NCBI GenBank assembly: GCA_949130485.1
Contig: OX422196.1
Location: forward strand, 6,865,554-6,929,553
DNA: 64,000 nucleotides
Reading direction: 5' to 3'
Origin: Agelas oroides
Lineage: Eukaryota > Porifera > Demospongiae > Agelasida > Agelasidae
The first letter of the stretch is position 1; each line of letters starts with the position of its first letter. Shown here piece by piece: positions 1-11,500 of this stretch. Under the pieces are notes generated by a model, which was not told where the DNA came from, ran no database searches, and was given only the letters and a program-made list of their open reading frames with translations. The translations under genes were made by a program, and so were the position numbers.

Positions 1-142
1 TCATTGGTCAATGTGAAGTGCCACATGTGTATAGCTATAATTACTTTCACGAGCGCTAGGATAAAGCCCTTTGTGACAGACTGTGCTATAGGTCAGTGTA
101 TCCTCACACCACTCCACTCCACATCATGATTGATACTCACAG

Positions 143-3100
143 TTTGTGAAGCGGATGACTTCTGGAACTTTACTCGTGCTGGTACCACCGCATACTTCAG
201 CTGTCCTGAAAACACAGTCACAATCAGCAGGACCTGCAATCCGTCTGCTGTGTGGGAACCTCAGCATGTGGACTTCTCTCTTTGTACTCCGTTTAGCTCC
301 ATCAACATTGTGAGTCCCCATGCAGTGTACCTGTACTGATGTACATGCATGATATTCATGGTATACTACTTACACATGTACAGGATGACATAACACTTGA
401 AAACTTTGATAAAGTTCTCACTGGTCTAAGTGGGGCAGTGAGGGGTGCAGCTCTTAGTGAGTCAGAACAGACCTCAAGCAACCTTGCCATTACTTCAGCT
501 GTCTTTACAAAGTCTGCAACACTCATCAATCCCACCATCGTCATTGAAGATGGAGTATGTCTACTGCATGCTATCTTGCTTGTTAGTAGCTAGCAATAGC
601 TAGTATCAACTCACCTTCTCCCCCATCCTTTCAGGCAGCGCAGGACCAGGTTAACATATTGGGGGGTCTCCAACAGTGGAAGGAAGATGTACTGCAAGCA
701 AATTCCTCAAAGTGAGTAGTCTAATGACTGAAAGTACCTCTAACTCACCGGAATGTACAGGAGTCAATGGGGAAGCCTTGTAGGTATATGCAATTGATGA
801 AAAATAATTTATTGTCATCGAGTGTGCAGCATGAATAGCAATGCTGCAAAAGCCAGATTGGTTAAGTCGGCCTCAAATAAATTTTTTTGCAACATGGAAG
901 TATTCAAAAACATTGCAACAGTTTACGGAGATAAAATGGCTGCATTTGTAAGCTTTTTTGTTGCTAGTTTTGCCCTTAGTCTGTACTATGTAGCTTTGTG
1001 TTATCGCTAGTTGTGAGCTATGTATGTCTGCCTCACAGAAGGGCTATAGTTGGGATCAAAAGTTGCGTGTGTCTGGGAGGAGGAGACGCAAGTACTGCTC
1101 AAGTCACATTACCTACTACTTTTAGTGGCTGAGGCGGCTGGTGAAGACCCCTTACATCTTCATGAAATGGTGTTCTACAGTTAGGCCACTGTCAGTTTTA
1201 ATTGATTCTGCCTGGTTATTTGGTCCTTAATCTATACAGCCGCTGTGAAGGATGCTTGATGTGAAAAAATTGATAAAGAAGCCCCTGAAATTGTCGTTTT
1301 CCCAATACTTAACCTGTGTAAACCTACTGCCTTTTCAAAGATGATCATTTGATGGATGCTGTTTACCACATTGTTTAGAAGGGGTGTGTCTTTTCATGCA
1401 ATTAATAGTGGTATGTAAACAATCGTTGTAACAACACAATCATGTTTACAAAGAACCAAAAGAAAACATGATGTAGCACTAGTGAATACAATATATAGAA
1501 TTTGTGATGGAAGAAAAAATTGAGGCTGACATAACACTTCCGAGAAGGCATAAATAAATGATGTGTTTCCTGTACTATTGTGACAAATCATAAGACCCCC
1601 AATTGCATTTGGTGTAATTCCACCAATGAACAGTGACAATTCATAAGACCTCCATTTGCATTTGGTATAATTCCACCAATGAACAGTGACAATTCATAAG
1701 ACCTCCAATTGCATTGGTTGTAATTCCACCAATGAACCTAGCATGCACGCTTGACTTGTAAGTAATACTAGATCTTTTAGACCTGACTGACACAGAGTTT
1801 GGTGATACTGGTAGCACTGATATGTATGGCTCATTACTTGACTGTGGGTCTGTATTTAAAAGGCTCCCCCTTTGACTCATGATTTGAATGACATTGTTGA
1901 GTTTCTAGCTAGACTTTTGATCTATCCCTGTTACTAACCCTCTTCCTGCTTCCTCTGCATAGTATTGTGTTTTCGTTTGAGGAGATTGTGAGTGTGTTTG
2001 CTCAGCGACCGAGGAATGAGACCTTTTCTTTCATGACCAACAACATTCTCTTTGCTGCCGAATCAGTAAGTTGGGTTGCAACGATTCTTCTTCACATAAG
2101 TCACAAACTCATGCACTCCTTCCGCTGTGATGTGTGCTTTTACAATGCATGAATGAAGCTAAAACTATCATGATACTACGAATAAGATCTTTTTCACATA
2201 TAGGGACAAGGTTCTTAGTTTCTGTATGTACATGCATTCATGAACTGAACTACCAGGTATGGAGTTATCTGAATACTCTAATATGTATGCTACCTATGTG
2301 CAATGGTGGTGCATTAGTGTTTTAGTAAAGGGTTTATGCATTTAGTTTAGTTTTTAGAATTCCATTGGTTATAGTTTCTCACTTTTGCAATTATTTTAGT
2401 TGGTTATAATAAAACTTTGAACCCCCCCTTACTAAGTTATAGTTATCGGTGGAAAAATTGCGTTTTGTTTTAGCATAGTTTTCTTGGATGTTTTAGTTTA
2501 GCTTTAGTTGTAGTTTCCAGTTTGGCCAAACATTTAGTTATAGTTTGATTGACTGAAAATTTGAAAGGCCATATTTAGCTAAAGTGATAGCTAAAACAAC
2601 ACTGTGGTGCATATATCATAGTTGTGGTTGCTTCTTGAGTGGTAAATGGGCTATCTGCTTACTGTTCATGCACTTAACAATGGGGCTACATGCACAGATC
2701 GAGGAGCAAGGAGGCAAAAGCAGGGGCGGATCCAAAGATTGAAGGAGGGGGGGCATACGTAGAGTGTGGTTTGGTGCGGCACGCGCAGTGCGCACAGTTG
2801 TCTGTCTGCGTATAGTGGTCAGTGTTGTAGGGGGCATGTTTCCCCAGGAAAATTTTGAAATTTAGACCATATGAGAGTGCTTCTGAGGCCATCGGAGACC
2901 ACCATACCTACACAAAGTTTATGGCAACTGGAGTGTAACTCAGGCGATTCATCTATTGGTCGTTTCTCGGAGCCCCTTCCCTTTGGAATCAGCCTTTGTA
3001 TTTGAGGCACTGCCACAGAACAGTCGCTTGGGAGCTGCAGATTTGATTGCTTTATGTTTGCAAGACATGAAGCAGTAATTTACATAGAGATATGTGCTGC

Positions 3101-6100
3101 GTTGGAGTAGCTACGTGCGCTTAGCGCGCGGTAAACCTCCGCGTTTCGCGCTTGCTCAGTCCCGAAGGGGGGCATGGGCCCCCCATGCCCCCCCCCCCCC
3201 CCCAGGATCCACCCCTGCAAAAGTGTTTACTAGGAATTTGAAAACCAAACTAGTCTGCCATTACGGAATCAAACTGATAAGTCTGCTCTATAGTAGAGCA
3301 TTTAGAACCTCTTCACAAGATTGTCTACTCAAGGCTTAGGACTGACTATCTATCTATGACATGGGCCATTCCTGCGTCAGAGTGGGACACAGTGAAGTTT
3401 TAATATTAAGTCCAGGGAATAAAAAGTCCTAATATATAATTCTAAACACTGTTCACAACTGGTGTGTGGTAAATGAAAGAGCAAGGCCCTTTTTCCTGAC
3501 CTCCCTGAGGCTATAAACATGCCGGATTAAGCTAGCCTTGTTCCCACGCCTCCCCTGTTTTTACCTTCCGCTTGCATTCACAACAATACATGGGAGCGGA
3601 AGACCGGCTTCCGCTCCCGTGTATTATTGTGAACACAAACAGAAGGTAAAAACAGGGGAGGCATGGGAACGAGGCTAGGATTTAGCTATAATAATGGTAC
3701 CAATTACTGAGATTCTGTTTTCACCTTTCCAGGTTTCACAAACTGAACTGATCACAAATGGCAGAAGTTTCTCATCCAGTGATCAGACCGGAAATAGCAG
3801 CATTAATACCCTCAATGAAGATGAAATGGCTGCTGCGTTTCTACCAGCCTCTCTTTTCCAGTCAATCGCAAACCGTGACAATATTGGGAGCTTTTATGCT
3901 GTCTATAACACTGGAGTACTCTTTCCAATTGCAAAAGCAGCACAAATAGATCAGGGAATGAATACTTCGTTTACAACTGTTGTGGGTAGTCCTGTTTTTG
4001 CAGCTACTGTCGGGCTTCGGCAGAGATTTAGTGGACTGACAGAGCCTGTCAGGATATTGCTTCGATTGAATGATCTAGGGGTTAGTGACAGGAATGTGTG
4101 TGGGAGTTCATCTGTTTTCGTTTGTGTGTTGCCTACCTATATAGCCTCGTTCCCAGGCCCCGCCCAACTTCTCATTGCTTGCTTTCAAGTTTTCATTCAC
4201 ACGTGGAAAGAGCCTGGGAACAAAGCTATTGCCTACCCATTGACAGGAAAGCAAATCTGCTTGCACCTAGTATAATTGAAACATGTATAGTATCTCTCTG
4301 TGCAGAATGTAACAAGTGGACGGCCTCGGTGCGCCTCTTGGGATTTTGATCATAAAAGTATGTATTGACTACATATCATATTACTATCACATCAACCTGA
4401 TTCATCATGCATTAAACAAGCACCTTCTACATTATAGATTGGACAACAGAAGGTTGTGTGACAGCAGACATGAATGGAAGTGTTGTGACCTGCAACTGCA
4501 CCCACCTCACCAACTTTGCAATCCTTGTGGTTAGTGTTTATAAATGTGTGTGTGTGTGTGTGTGTTGCGTGCATGCGTGCGTGTGTGTCTGGTTAATACT
4601 TTATAGCCAGATGCAGTAGACATATGAACAAGTACATTACATGCCACAAATCATGATAATACACCCATGAAGAGTCAAGTGGTTCATCAGAAATGAGGTT
4701 TAGCGCCTAGGCCTAGCCAAGCTTTCTGCAGTACCAGTACAGAATCGTGCATGGGCTATGGAGAGAGCCTGCATGGGAATGAGGCAAGTCTGGTACACAA
4801 CACAGAGGGGGATATGTACTACAATATCCAACTGCATGCATGCTGAGAGTCTTGGTTAGCACAGATACGGAGGCAAGCCATCATTCCGCTCTTGACACTC
4901 ATAGTCACTGACACTTGATTAAAGCTCACATTGTGACTAGAAACAATGACTGACTGGCACAACTGATGCACATGGGACTCTATTTGATCCATTCACAACT
5001 CTAAGTTTCTAACTTAAACAGTACACGGTTATCACTCCAGCTTCATTATTTCCCTCAAAACATTTGGTTTGGCTGGTAGCTATACGTTGGGGTTATCTAA
5101 TGTAGATGTACTGACAAAAGATAGCTGTTACATTCAGAATGACAAGAACCTTTCTCCAACAAAGAAGGTGGAGTTAGAGAAGAGGGTTGAAGAGATGATT
5201 GTGTACTATACACATAGCTATATCCAAAAAAAACTACGGTTTGAACTATACATTGGAAAGACAAGTACCTGTTATTCATCTGTTATCCAGGATATCTGCT
5301 CAAGGTTTGAGGATTGTATGCCATCTCCTATATATGCAACATTGGCAGTACTCACCATTATTGGAGTGGTTCTTTCCCTTATTGGTATTATTGCTACCAT
5401 TGTCACCTTGCTTCTGTTCAAGTGAGTGTCTGTCCATGTAAGAGAAAGCTGTTTCTTTCTCTGTGTGTACCTTGCTAGCCTTCAGTTTTTTTGACACAAT
5501 GTAAATATTTTCATACAGGAAACTCCGTGAGCGAGATTCTACCAGGTTTCACATCCAGCTATGCATAGCCCTATTTTGCATGCTAATCATCTTCGTAACT
5601 GGCATTAACCAAACAAGTGTTTACGGAGGCTGTGTGTTTGTGTCTATTCTGATCCACTACTTCACATTGGTGTCTGTGATGTGGATGGGGGCAGAGGCTG
5701 TGCTGATGTTCCAGAAGCTGGTCATTGTGTTCACTCGTATCACCACCAGATTCATTATTGCTGTCTCACTTGTCTGCTGGTGTAAGTAAAGTATATAACA
5801 GCAAGCCACTTAGCCTCATTCCTGGTTCACCTGCCAGATGCTTTGTTGCTTTCAAAGCTGCCAGATGAGCCTGAGACCAAATGCAACAAGAAAGGGGTAG
5901 GGGGTATGATTTTCTCGGGCCAACTATGTTGAATGTGATATAGCTCCTCCATACCACTAGGAGGCTAATTTACACAAGATTCACTTGCCTTCTCCTCTTC
6001 CCCCAGTGGTACCAATCATTCCTGTGGTGATCCCAATGGCTGTAGACCTCTCAGGTGCAGTCAGCAGGGAACTTATTGTACGCATGCCTACAACAGAAGT

Positions 6101-6948
6101 CCAAGGATTGTAAGTTGCTGAATGAACAATACAGTATATGACACTCAGACTCAATAGGCTAAGCACAGAATGCTAGTGAATGGCTTTTGTTCTCACTTCT
6201 CCCTCCATATAGTTGCTTCATCTCTGATCCTGCAGTCTTCTTTGCTACCTTTCTGGGCCCCATCTTTGTTATCCTGATCTTCAATACTCTCATCTTCATC
6301 ATGGTGATCAGGGTCCTCATCAAGCACTCCCGAAACACACTTGGTCGTACCAAAGAACAAATGGACAAGAAAACTGCCATCAGACTGGTCATCAGTATTG
6401 CAGGTGTCATGTTTCTCTTTGGTCTGACGTGGCTCTTTGGTGGACTTACTGTCACTGGGTTCGGAGATGATAGAGCCTCCACTGCCTTCCAAGTTCTCTT
6501 TGTGCTCCTCAATGCTTTTCAGGGTTTCTTTATCTGCCTTTTTTTCTGTGTGTTTAGCAAAGATGCCCGGAAGTCTTGGCTAGAGCTGCTCTCTCGCGCA
6601 CATGGCCGCTATAAGTCTAAATCACTGTATTCATCAAAGACCAAATACAGCAGCTCTGGAAGCAATACGATCCGAAAGAAGAGTAGTACATCGAGTACCA
6701 ACCTTGCAAACCCATTAGTCATTCCCAGCAATGACCTCGGATCACCTGAAGCAAAAGAGAAAGAGCAGATACTGGAACAGAGTAATGATTCAGAAAAACA
6801 TGCGTCTTCCTCTCAATGGAAAGAGAATGGGGTAGAGCTCAAGGCATGTGGAAAGGACTTCTCAACAAATGAGGTCTGTAAGCAGCATGTTGAAAGTGCC
6901 AAGGTAGAGATTTCAGATAGCGATAAACTGGATGACACCAAGATTTAA
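143..6948 (+). CDS. Adhesion G-protein-coupled receptor with HRM, GAIN and GPS (5' end outside window)
   Basis: Cell-surface seven-helix receptor of the adhesion class. Exons read as 143-309, 384-554, 635-711, 1963-2065, 3733-4080, 4306-4357, 4438-4529, 5291-5421, 5519-5781, 6007-6109 and 6213-6948, all GT-AG and phase-compatible (747 codons including stop in the window). The first exon encodes an HRM-like domain (Trp, CPENT, CNPSAVW pattern). The next exons are GAIN-like, ending in exon 4438-4529 with the GPS (WTTEGC, then CNCTHLTNFAILV; autocleavage expected between HL and T). Helices follow from exon 5291. FLFGLTWLFGGL and a long Ser-rich cytoplasmic tail are in the last exon. The first exon starts with two bases of a split codon, so at least one upstream exon with the signal peptide is missing. 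A tandem paralogue follows at 8563. Ligand and G protein are unknown. Confidence 0.9.
1581..1739. repeat. Three-copy tandem repeat, 53-bp unit
   Basis: Units begin with TGACAA at 1581, 1634 and 1687 and end with a CCACCAATGAAC motif. They lie in the 1.66 kb intron between GAIN exons of the first receptor and are noncoding. Confidence 0.85.
2721..3217. mobile_element. Nonautonomous DNA transposon, CAGGGGCGGATCC ends
   Basis: Terminal inverted repeats are CAGGGGCGGATCC at 2721 and GGATCCACCCCTG ending at 3217, flanked by the direct repeat CAAAAG (2715-2720 and 3218-3223). The 497 bp interior has a C-run and no credible ORF. The ends resemble hAT-like MITEs, although hAT duplications are usually 8 bp, so superfamily is uncertain. 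It lies in a receptor intron. Confidence 0.75.
3532..3678. mobile_element. Foldback MITE, TAGCCTNGTTCCCA family
   Basis: Near-perfect hairpin: CTAGCCTTGTTCCCACGCC on the left pairs with GGCATGGGAACGAGGCTAG on the right, with arms extending through CCCCTGTTTTTACCTTC to a short loop. It is a member of the most frequent inverted-repeat family in the window and sits about 55 bp before a GAIN exon acceptor. Confidence 0.85.
4142..4228. mobile_element. Short foldback MITE, TAGCCTCGTTCCCAGG family
   Basis: Left end TAGCCTCGTTCCCAGGC, right end GCCTGGGAACAAAGCTA, 87 bp, within the 225-bp intron between two GAIN exons of the first receptor. Confidence 0.75.
4545..4590. repeat. TG/CG dinucleotide microsatellite
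   Basis: An alternating (TG)n tract directly follows the GPS exon of the first receptor. A similar tract follows the GPS exon of the second receptor (13063 onward), so it predates the gene duplication. Confidence 0.85.
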
Positions 6949-8562
6949 GCTAATTATATAGTTCAGTGACCATAATTTCTTTTGACAATGTCGTTCTAGT
7001 GAAGGTTTTAGTTTAGTTCATTATTGTGGTAGCTACTAATCTGTACTTACTGCAAAGTGCAGTTTTCTGATTTGTGATTTGTTTTTGAATTCCACATAAG
7101 CAATCACTGATACTTTCTAAAATATCAAAGGTACAATATCACTAACAATATTGACCATCCATCCATCAGCCACCTGGTGGCTGAGTAATCACAGTACTGT
7201 GCATACTGCAAGCGATCAAAAACTGGAGCCGGGGAAGGCCTGGGAACGAGGCTAGTTGCCAATGTGTTCAACTCAATTCTGCACACAATACACATTCATC
7301 CAGTATCTGTCACTGCGTTTTATTTGACTTGCATGGAATTTTTCGTGATCCATTTACTTCAGCAGGCTTTGTTTGTTTGTTTTTTTTTGGTTGACAGAGC
7401 CTGTCAAAATTATGCCACATCCACAAGTCTACAGTCTTTGTACACACTTGGGCCATCACTATATCATGAGTACAGAAGAGTTAACCAAAGGCATCAGCTC
7501 TGTATATGGAAACCCATCGATCAATATACTGCACACTTCCACTGAAGTCTTGGAACCAGACTTTTGAACATGCACTTTCACATGTAGTTATTAAATTTTA
7601 GTTTTGTGTCAAAATGGTCGTGCAACCAGAGCCCCATGAGGGTTTGATTCTGAGACTCTTGATACCATATGATAAACTTGTTGACTTTCTGCTTAGTGGG
7701 GAACAGAACTGTGATTTTAGGGATAGAAGGTAGGGTTACACTTTTTTCTATAAAAAGTTTTGCAAAATTGTACGATAGCTTATTTCCACCAGCGTGAGGT
7801 GGGGCTAATTCCACCCATGAGTAATCTCTCCTATTGGCAACAATATGGCTGTAAAATCTGCAGTCAGCTTAAATTTACAGTCTATTTGAAGAGCAATGAA
7901 TAATGTAGCCTAGGCAGACCCCAGACACTTGGAAGCAAGCAAAGATGTGTTGAAAGTTAAAACATATAGGCTGACTGAGTGAAGCCAGATGCTCAGCAGT
8001 GAAAGAACCCGGTGTAAAATTGGGCTGAAAACCTAGCTACATAACTAGACCAAAGCTTTAACAGCTAAACCCTGTTTTGTGATGTTACCATCCCTATTTC
8101 CTTATGATGTACTTACTGCTGCTGAACTAACTAACAAGTGCTGTTACTTTGGCAGTTGTTAAATTTTTACAGACGCAACAAGTGCATATTGGATTGTATG
8201 TAAGGTTATTCTTTCTCCTAATGTTGAACTCGCAGCAGTGTGCATACCATCAGTGGTGTAGCCATCCGTACAACTTCACAGACGCAACAGGTGCATACTG
8301 GAATGTATCTATAAGCGAAGGTTATTGTTTCTTTCTTTCTCCTAATGTTGAACTTGCAGCATACCATACATTACTTAGACTGCTTGGCAGCATATCATAA
8401 AAGCATTGGTAAATTTGACTAATGATTTAAACAATTACACCAATTACACTGCGCTTCTACATTCATTCCAATGCGTCTATTCTGCTTCCATGTAGTGGTA
8501 GCTACATAGCCTCTAATTCATGGAAGAGACATCATTAATGATAGGCCAAAGAATATTTAACA
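6949..8562. other. Intergenic region between the two receptors
   Basis: No gene recognised. It holds the presumed 3' UTR of the first receptor, one half of a TAGCCTCGTTCCCAGG element (7207-7255, ending GCCTGGGAACGAGGCTAG), and a diverged two-copy repeat of about 110 bp starting at 8172 and 8280 (GACGCAACARGTGCATA core). Short ORFs here do not resemble known domains. Confidence 0.7.
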
Positions 8563-11500
8563 ATGCGAGTACTGCTAATGTTCCTACTTGCCCTAGCACT
8601 GCAAGGTAAGATTTGCTAAAACGTGGGACTATACCTGGTACACCTCTGTATAGTACAATCACGCATCATAAATAGCTAAATGTGTGTTAGATGACATCTA
8701 AAGCTTTCTTTGTAATAATGCAATGTTTGTTCCCTCCTCCTCCACAGCTGCTGCACACACCTCAACTACCTGTCATGATCTGCAGCACATTGCAGATAGT
8801 ACTTCTAGGATAACATGCACCAGAAATTCTCAGTGCAGTGAGCTCCAGTGTGATGTTACGCAAACTACCACCTGCAATTATGTCAAGAGTTTTACGCTGA
8901 TACTGTTACCATGCAACCAGCCAGTTGCTATTCAACTTGTTCTCTTCAATCCTTCCAACGTAGTCATTGTGAATCAAATTATACCAGTACAAGATTACAG
9001 CAGAAACGATGGTACAACAACAACAATTCCAGTTGTGAATGGTGTGTTCTCTTTGGAGGTATACGCTTACGGGTATACATATGACACCTATTATCCAAAC
9101 TACATGTATCCAAACTACATGTATCTATGGGTACGTATTTTGTTAACATGACTATAAAAACACTGTACGTATTGTTACTTTGCCTAAGTAGTTTAGTTTT
9201 GATCAATCTGCATGGACTGCTAAACTTCTAAAGAACTTGGTGATAAGCCTATGTATGCCATGACATATAAACAATAACTGTTACTTAGAATTTCTTTCAA
9301 TCTGATATGATTTAGTGAATGGTTCTGCTTGTTAACTAAGTTAAAGTACTTGAGACTGGCATGCTTGCTCATCTTTCTCTAGTTGAAACTGCATGACTTC
9401 TGAAGCAGGATACATATCGTTATTGCAGTTCTCACTAACTTGAGATCAGAGTAACAGATGGATTAGACCTTCATTATGCAGAACAATTGGTTACTCTTGA
9501 TCCTTGAAGCTATGTGTTTCCAGCCTTTAATCCTGCACTGATACTTCTACTGCATGCCTATTAAGACAGCTATTTTCTCCTGAAGTTATTTAGGTGTTTG
9601 TTGTGTTCTCATCTAGCATATACAGATATCTGACACATTGTCAGGAACACTTCTGTATGGCGATATCCATCTGAACTGCAGTAAGTATATCTACCCACCA
9701 GATTTTAAGTATACACCTTAATTAAAGACCTATGTTCATATTAATTTTTTAACTTTGTATGTTCAAGATTAAGCATATTTACTGCTGAGCCTTACTATGT
9801 TCATAGTTGTGAATACATTCTGAAGGAAGAAGAACATTACAGGAGCTACATTATGGATAGCTGACACACAAACAATGTAACACCAAAAGTCTCATCACAG
9901 CAAAGACACAGAATTTATCAAATCAACACTTGGGGGTTGCATGCAAAATGTTGGTTCAGGTGCATGGGTGAACCAGTTAATGGTGGTCATCCAAATAGGC
10001 AGCTAGTAATTGGGTTTTCTAGCAGTGACAGCGTGATGTTCCCTGCAAAGATTTACCCTTCCTGAGGTAGCTACAACTACAGGGGAGGTTAGTGAATATA
10101 CATCTGGGAGACAAGAGTTGTATTTTAATGTAGCCACTGTACATGTCTCTAATAGCAATGCAACCTAGCAATGCTGGTATCACACTTGACAACTTTGATG
10201 AAGTTCTCACAAGTTTAAGTGGTACAGTGAGGCGTGCAGCTGCCAATGAGTCACAACAGACCACAAGCAACCTTGCCAATACTGCAGCCATTTTGGCGAG
10301 GATTGCAGAACTCATCAGTACCAACACTGTCATTGTTGAAGATGGGGTCCGTCCACTGCTATCTTGCTTTGTACGCAACAATGGTTTTGATCCCTCTTCT
10401 CCTTATCCATTCAGACAGCACAAGACCTGGTCAGTATATTGGGCGGTCTCCAAGAGTGGAATACAGATGTACTGCAAACAAATGCCTCAAAGTGAGTATG
10501 AACAGTACTGGTATAGGTTTGCGCTGCATGTACAGTTGTCCAGTGGCGGAGCTATAGACCCATGATCAATCATGTCACCAACCCTTCCTGTGCTTATCCA
10601 CACAGTATTGTGTTTTCCTCTGAAGAAATCGTGAGTGTGTTTGCTCAGCAACCGAGGAATGAGACCTTTTCTTTCGTGACCAACAATATTCTCTTTGCTG
10701 CTGAGTCAGTGAGTTGGATTGCAGCACTTTTTTTTTCTTGCAGAGGGGTTGAGCTGGCTCTTGTTAAAGACTGTGCTTGTATATAGTTTGCTAGCAGGGT
10801 CTAACATATTAGCTACTTATTAGTCCACATGCAATGACTAGCTGTTATAACATCTTGTAAGTTAGACCCAACCAACCACAGTATCACATGTGCATGATCT
10901 GTGCTGTGGTTACATGGTTGCTTGTGAGAGTTGAAATGTGTGTGATGTGGGGGGAGGGGAGTGCATGCCTCATGATTTCTGTACGTATACATTATGTGAT
11001 TCTGTAATCAGTGTGAAGCTACAACTACTAGTTTTACAATGCAGTCACTATGATATAATGTCAGTTTGCACTGATGGTGACATGTCATATTGACAGGCAG
11101 AGGCCGGGTAAACACCTTGGGCTGTCTGCTATACCTTACCGAACAATCATATCTGGGAGTCTGATCTAATGATAAGTATTGGCTTGAGATGTGGACCCCA
11201 CTAATTTTGAAGTTCTACCCATCGTTTAAACTGACTGTTTGGTGATTAGAAGAGGGAGGATTTGTCTCCTCACTGAGGCTAATGTTTTATCAATAGTGGT
11301 ATCAATATTGTAGTTTCATTCAGCCCTAATGTCAGTTTTGACATTAAAACTCCATTTTCATCCTTTTATTGTTAAAGATATCACAGGCTGAACTGGCTGC
11401 AAGTGGCAGAAGCTTCTCGTCCATTGATCAGACAGGAAATAACAGTATTAATAACCTCAATGAGAATGAAACTGCAGCAGCCTTCCTACCAGCTTCACTC

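Noticed and set aside
8149-8400. 83-aa ORF upstream of the second receptor
   Set aside because: It spans a noncoding two-copy repeat and has no splice-compatible link to the signal-peptide exon.
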